NCBI GenBank assembly: GCA_023422005.1 | Contig: JAEZSC010000138.1 | Span: 1 to 16,938 of the forward strand | Reading direction: 5' to 3' | Origin: Bacillota bacterium | GTDB lineage: Bacteria; Bacillota; Clostridia; Christensenellales; UMGS416 | DNA: 16,938 nt | Part shown: piece after piece, positions 14,546-16,938 of the stretch | Numbering within the stretch: position 1 is the first letter of the stretch | Layout: the number at the start of each line of letters is the position of its first letter | The notes under the pieces: model-generated | Told to the model about the DNA's origin: nothing | Databases searched by the model: none | The model's input: only the letters and a program-made list of their open reading frames with translations | Translations under genes and position numbers: made by a program

Positions 14546-15271
14546 TTATTTTTGCGGGGCGTCGGCCACGTTCAGTAAAGAGAGATCTTTGATCCATATG
14601 GTCTTGTTGTTAACGGTCTGTATGACGCCGTCCTCCTCCATCTGGCCCGGCTTGCGGCTCAGAGTCTCGCGGGCCACGCCGATGTAGTTGGCCAGGCCCT
14701 CGCGGCTTAAGGGCAGGCGCAGCAACACGCCGCCCTTGTGCCGGGAACCATATTTGTCGGCCAGTTCCAGCAGCACCGTGTGGATGCGCGCCTCCAAGCT
14801 GCGCACGCCCATGTTCTGCACGGCGTTTTCCAGGTGTGAAAGCCGCCAGCCCAGCTCGCCGATGATCGTAACGGCGATCTGCGGGTTGGCGTGAAGCAGC
14901 GTCTGGAAATCCTGCTTGCGAATCAGGCACAGCTTGACCGGCTCCAGCGCCGTGACGCTGTAAAAGGCCGGCCGGTCGAAGAGCAGGTTCTGCTCACCGA
15001 AGAAATCCCCCTCGGAAAACACATACAGGATTTGCTCGCGGCCGTCGGCGGTGTATTTGCTGGCCTTTACACTGCCCTCGTTGAGAATGGCAACGCCATC
15101 CTGTCGGTTGCCTTCCTCCAGGATGACGTCGCCCTTGCCATATTCTCTGTGCACGGTCAGCGAAGCGATCTTCTCCAGGTCGGCGTGGGCCAGAGACGCG
15201 AAGATCGGAATGCCGCGGGTGCACAACTTTTGCAAGCATCGGGAGCAGCAGCGCTCACAAGGGTGATCCAT
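14546..15271 (-). CDS. FNR-like Crp/Fnr family transcriptional regulator with cysteine cluster
   Basis: A 241-residue regulator. The N-terminus carries C5, C8, C9, C12 and C17 before G-I-P-I-F, then a cyclic-nucleotide-binding-like beta-roll, a dimer helix and a winged helix. A further cysteine, C115 in V-K-L-C-L-I-R-K, sits where E. coli FNR has the fourth cluster ligand (C122). The recognition helix R-E-T-L-S-R (E202, S205, R206) is the FNR type that reads TTGAT. I infer a [4Fe-4S] sensor of O2 or NO. The ATG at 15271 is 4 nt after the ald stop with no ribosome site, implying coupling to ald. Its probable target lies just downstream, before ric. The sequence after the stop has no terminator, so read-through into ric is possible. 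Confidence 0.9.
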   Translation of the reverse strand: MDHPCERCCSRCLQKLCTRGIPIFASLAHADLEKIASLTVHREYGKGDVILEEGNRQDGVAILNEGSVKASKYTADGREQILYVFSEGDFFGEQNLLFDRPAFYSVTALEPVKLCLIRKQDFQTLLHANPQIAVTIIGELGWRLSHLENAVQNMGVRSLEARIHTVLLELADKYGSRHKGGVLLRLPLSREGLANYIGVARETLSRKPGQMEEDGVIQTVNNKTIWIKDLSLLNVADAPQK

Positions 15272-15275
15272 GGCT

Positions 15276-16400
15276 TTATAGAGCTGCCGCGCAGGCCGCC
15301 GCGTCGGCATAGGGCAGGCCCAGGCTTTCTGCCACGGGCTTGCAGGTCAGGCGGCCACTGCAGGTGTTCAGGCCGGCCAGCAGCGCAGGGCTGCTCTGCA
15401 GCGCACCCTTTACGCCCTGCTGCACCAGCTTGTGCAGATAGGGCAGCGTGGCGGCCTCCAGCGCCAGCGTGCTGGTGCGCGGCACGGCGCCGGGCATGTT
15501 GGCCACCGAATAATGCAGCACGCCATAGCGCGTGTAGCTGGGGTTGTCGTGGGTCGTCACGCGGTCGATGGTATCCACCGAGCCGCCCTGGTCGATGGCC
15601 ACGTCCACGATGACCGAGCCGCGGCGCATGGACTTGACCATGTATTCCTTGACGATCTTGGGCGCGCTGGCGCCTGCCACCAGCACCGCGCCCACCAGCA
15701 GATCGGCGCCCGCCACGGCCTGAGCCACGTTGTATTCGTTGCAGAACAGCGTGCTGATGCGCCCGGAGAAAATGTCGTCCAGATAGGCCAGGCGGGCGGA
15801 GCTGATGTCCAGCACGGTGACCCGTGCGCCCATGCCTACGGCCATCTTGGCGGCGTTGGTGCCCACGGTGCCGCCGCCCACGATGACGACGTCCGCCGGG
15901 GCCACACCGGGCACGCCGCCCAGCAGCACGCCCAGACCGCCGTTGTTCTGCTGCAGCAGCCCCGCGCCAATCTGCACGCTCATGCGGCCGGCCACCTCGC
16001 TCATGGGCACCAGCAGCGGCAGCTGGCCACCCGGCAGCTGCACCGTTTCATAGGCGATGCCGGTGACGCCGCGCTCCAGCAGCGCGTGGGTCAGCTCCGG
16101 ATTGGGTGCCAGGTGCAGATAGGTGTACAGTGCCTGGCCGGGCCGGAACAGCGCGTATTCCTGCTCCAGAGGCTCCTTGACCTTGACGATGAGGTCGCTG
16201 CGGCAGAAGATCTCTTCCTTATCGCTGAGCACCAGCGCGCCGGCCTTTTCGTAATCTGCATCCTCAAAGCCGCTGCCCACACCGGCGGCGGTTTGCACCA
16301 GCACCTGGTGGCCCTCGGCGGTTAACGAGTGTACGCCGCCGGGTGTCAGGCCCACGCGGTACTCGTTGTTCTTGATCTCCTTGGGTAAACCGATGATCAT
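15276..16400 (-). CDS. ald: Alanine dehydrogenase
   Basis: Reversible NAD-linked conversion of L-alanine to pyruvate and ammonia, cytoplasmic. The 374-residue length is standard. R15 in E-Y-R-V, K75 in V-K-V-K-E-P, H96 in Y-L-H-L-A-P and D270 in A-I-D-Q-G-G match the known substrate and catalytic residues of this family, and the NAD loop is V-G-G-G-T-V-G-T-N-A. AAGGAGG lies 8 nt before the ATG. It is first in a probable operon with the FNR-like regulator, which suggests a link between amino-acid or redox balance and the regulator's level. Confidence 0.96.
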   Translation of the reverse strand: MIIGLPKEIKNNEYRVGLTPGGVHSLTAEGHQVLVQTAAGVGSGFEDADYEKAGALVLSDKEEIFCRSDLIVKVKEPLEQEYALFRPGQALYTYLHLAPNPELTHALLERGVTGIAYETVQLPGGQLPLLVPMSEVAGRMSVQIGAGLLQQNNGGLGVLLGGVPGVAPADVVIVGGGTVGTNAAKMAVGMGARVTVLDISSARLAYLDDIFSGRISTLFCNEYNVAQAVAGADLLVGAVLVAGASAPKIVKEYMVKSMRRGSVIVDVAIDQGGSVDTIDRVTTHDNPSYTRYGVLHYSVANMPGAVPRTSTLALEAATLPYLHKLVQQGVKGALQSSPALLAGLNTCSGRLTCKPVAESLGLPYADAAACAAAL

Positions 16401-16470
16401 AGGCAGTCCTCCTTGAAAATTCAGATTTCATATCGGTTGTTTATGCAAATAAGTCCATTTAACCATTTTA

Positions 16471-16498
16471 AGTATATTCCTTAGGCTGAAAAAATCAA
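16471..16498 (-). promoter_or_regulatory. Promoter of ald
   Basis: Minus strand: TTGATT (16498-16493) and TATACT (16476-16471) with a 16-bp spacer, 4 and 5 of 6 consensus matches, in an AT-rich patch; the leader would be about 64 nt. The -35 contains a TTGAT, an FNR half-site, but no second arm is present. Confidence 0.5.
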
Positions 16499-16544
16499 TG
16501 CGGTTTTTCGTCTTCGGCTTGCGGCTTTTATCCGCCTTCTGTGA

Positions 16545-16574
16545 TGGACAATCATGCTGGTTCGATGATAAACT
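16545..16574 (+). promoter_or_regulatory. Possible promoter of the serine acetyltransferase gene
   Basis: TGGACA (16545-16550, 5 of 6) is followed after 18 bp by TAAACT (16569-16574) with an extended -10 TG at 16566-16567. The start codon lies 30 bp further on. Confidence 0.4.
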
Positions 16575-16604
16575 GAATCAATGCCGAAAAAGGTGGGACC
16601 ATAA

Positions 16605-16938
16605 ATGAAGCTCAACCAATGGCTGGACTGCGAAGCGTCCGTGGTGGCACGCAGGCTGGAGGAGCAAAACAGAGAGACCTATTTCAAAGACCGTACGCTG
16701 GGTTTTGCCAGCCGGGAGAACATTCTGCGGGCACTGACGCACCTGCGCAGCGCGCTGTTCCCCGGTCTGTATGAAAAGCACCCCATCGACGAGGAGCAGA
16801 CCGGCATCGTGATCGGCAACCACATCCGCGAGGCGGCGCTGCTGCTGGGCGAGCTTGTGGAGCAGGCGCTGGTGAACGGCTGCCAGCGCGCCGACAAGCG
16901 CGCCTGCGACTGCAACGAATGCGTGGGCCGCGCCCAGG
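16605..16938 (+). CDS. epsC: Serine O-acetyltransferase (EpsC/CysE type), N-terminal part cut by the window end
   Basis: The gene starts with ATG at 16605 after an AAGGTGG ribosome site and stays open to the window end (111 codons). The visible part is the helical N-terminal domain, with L-R-S-A-L-F-P-G-L-Y near residues 48-57 and H-I-R-E-A-A-L-L-L-G-E-L-V-E-Q-A-L, as in the EpsC-type serine acetyltransferases, then a cysteine-rich segment C-(7)-C-x-C-x2-C before the window ends. The catalytic left-handed beta-helix is outside the window. The enzyme makes O-acetylserine for cysteine synthesis. The call is by N-terminal resemblance from memory. Confidence 0.72.
   Translation, partial: MKLNQWLDCEASVVARRLEEQNRETYFKDRTLGFASRENILRALTHLRSALFPGLYEKHPIDEEQTGIVIGNHIREAALLLGELVEQALVNGCQRADKRACDCNECVGRAQ

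Noticed and set aside
1..16938. Mobile elements, CRISPR arrays, toxin-antitoxin or phage-defence systems
   Set aside because: No direct repeat arrays, transposase or integrase motifs, or recognisable defence domains were seen anywhere in the window.

Overview
The window (about 60% G+C by eye) reads as chromosomal DNA of a high-GC, probably anaerobic member of the Clostridia. The basis is strong AGGAGG-type ribosome sites, several GTG starts, a YkpA-type ABC-F protein, a Ric / DUF1858 / DUF438 cassette, an EpsC-like serine acetyltransferase and small proteins of a kind common in gut Clostridia. The exact order is inference. I see no tRNA, rRNA, insertion sequence, prophage or CRISPR array; genes are dense and intact.

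Layout. (1) 1-1325: start of a GH4 glycosidase running off the left edge, a divergent MmcQ/YjbR protein and an orphan lipoprotein closed by a strong terminator. (2) 1326-3886, minus strand: a PfkB-family sugar kinase followed by 6-phosphogluconate dehydrogenase (gnd), an apparent operon. (3) 4145-4563: two tandem paralogous small proteins, both starting with GTG, ending at a terminator shared with the convergent operon. (4) 4629-7237, minus strand: a membrane PAS-PAS-GGDEF-HD-GYP c-di-GMP protein whose stop overlaps the start of a hotdog thioesterase (ATGA). (5) 7591-9216: YkpA-like ABC-F ATPase. (6) 9244-12271: a near-consensus promoter, a structured leader with an intrinsic terminator, then trkA-trkH, a potassium uptake system. 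(7) 12318-16400, minus strand: alanine dehydrogenase, an FNR-like regulator with clustered cysteines, then ric, DUF1858 and DUF438 genes that overlap one another by 8 nt each. (8) 16605-end: N-terminal part of a serine O-acetyltransferase.

How the genes work together. The clearest circuit is in region 7. The FNR-like regulator has the E-T-x-S-R recognition helix known to read TTGAT half-sites, N-terminal cysteines plus a central one placed like those that ligate the FNR [4Fe-4S] cluster, and just downstream of its gene a palindromic GTGAT-TCGA-ATCAA box centred 41.5 bp upstream of the start site predicted from a TACAAT -10, in front of ric. This predicts class II activation of an iron-sulfur repair / nitrosative-stress cassette by an O2- or NO-sensitive regulator. 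The second point of interest is the trkAH leader: promoter, GNRA-capped hairpin, competing helices and a U7 terminator all lie before trkA, which suggests attenuation or an unrecognised riboswitch.
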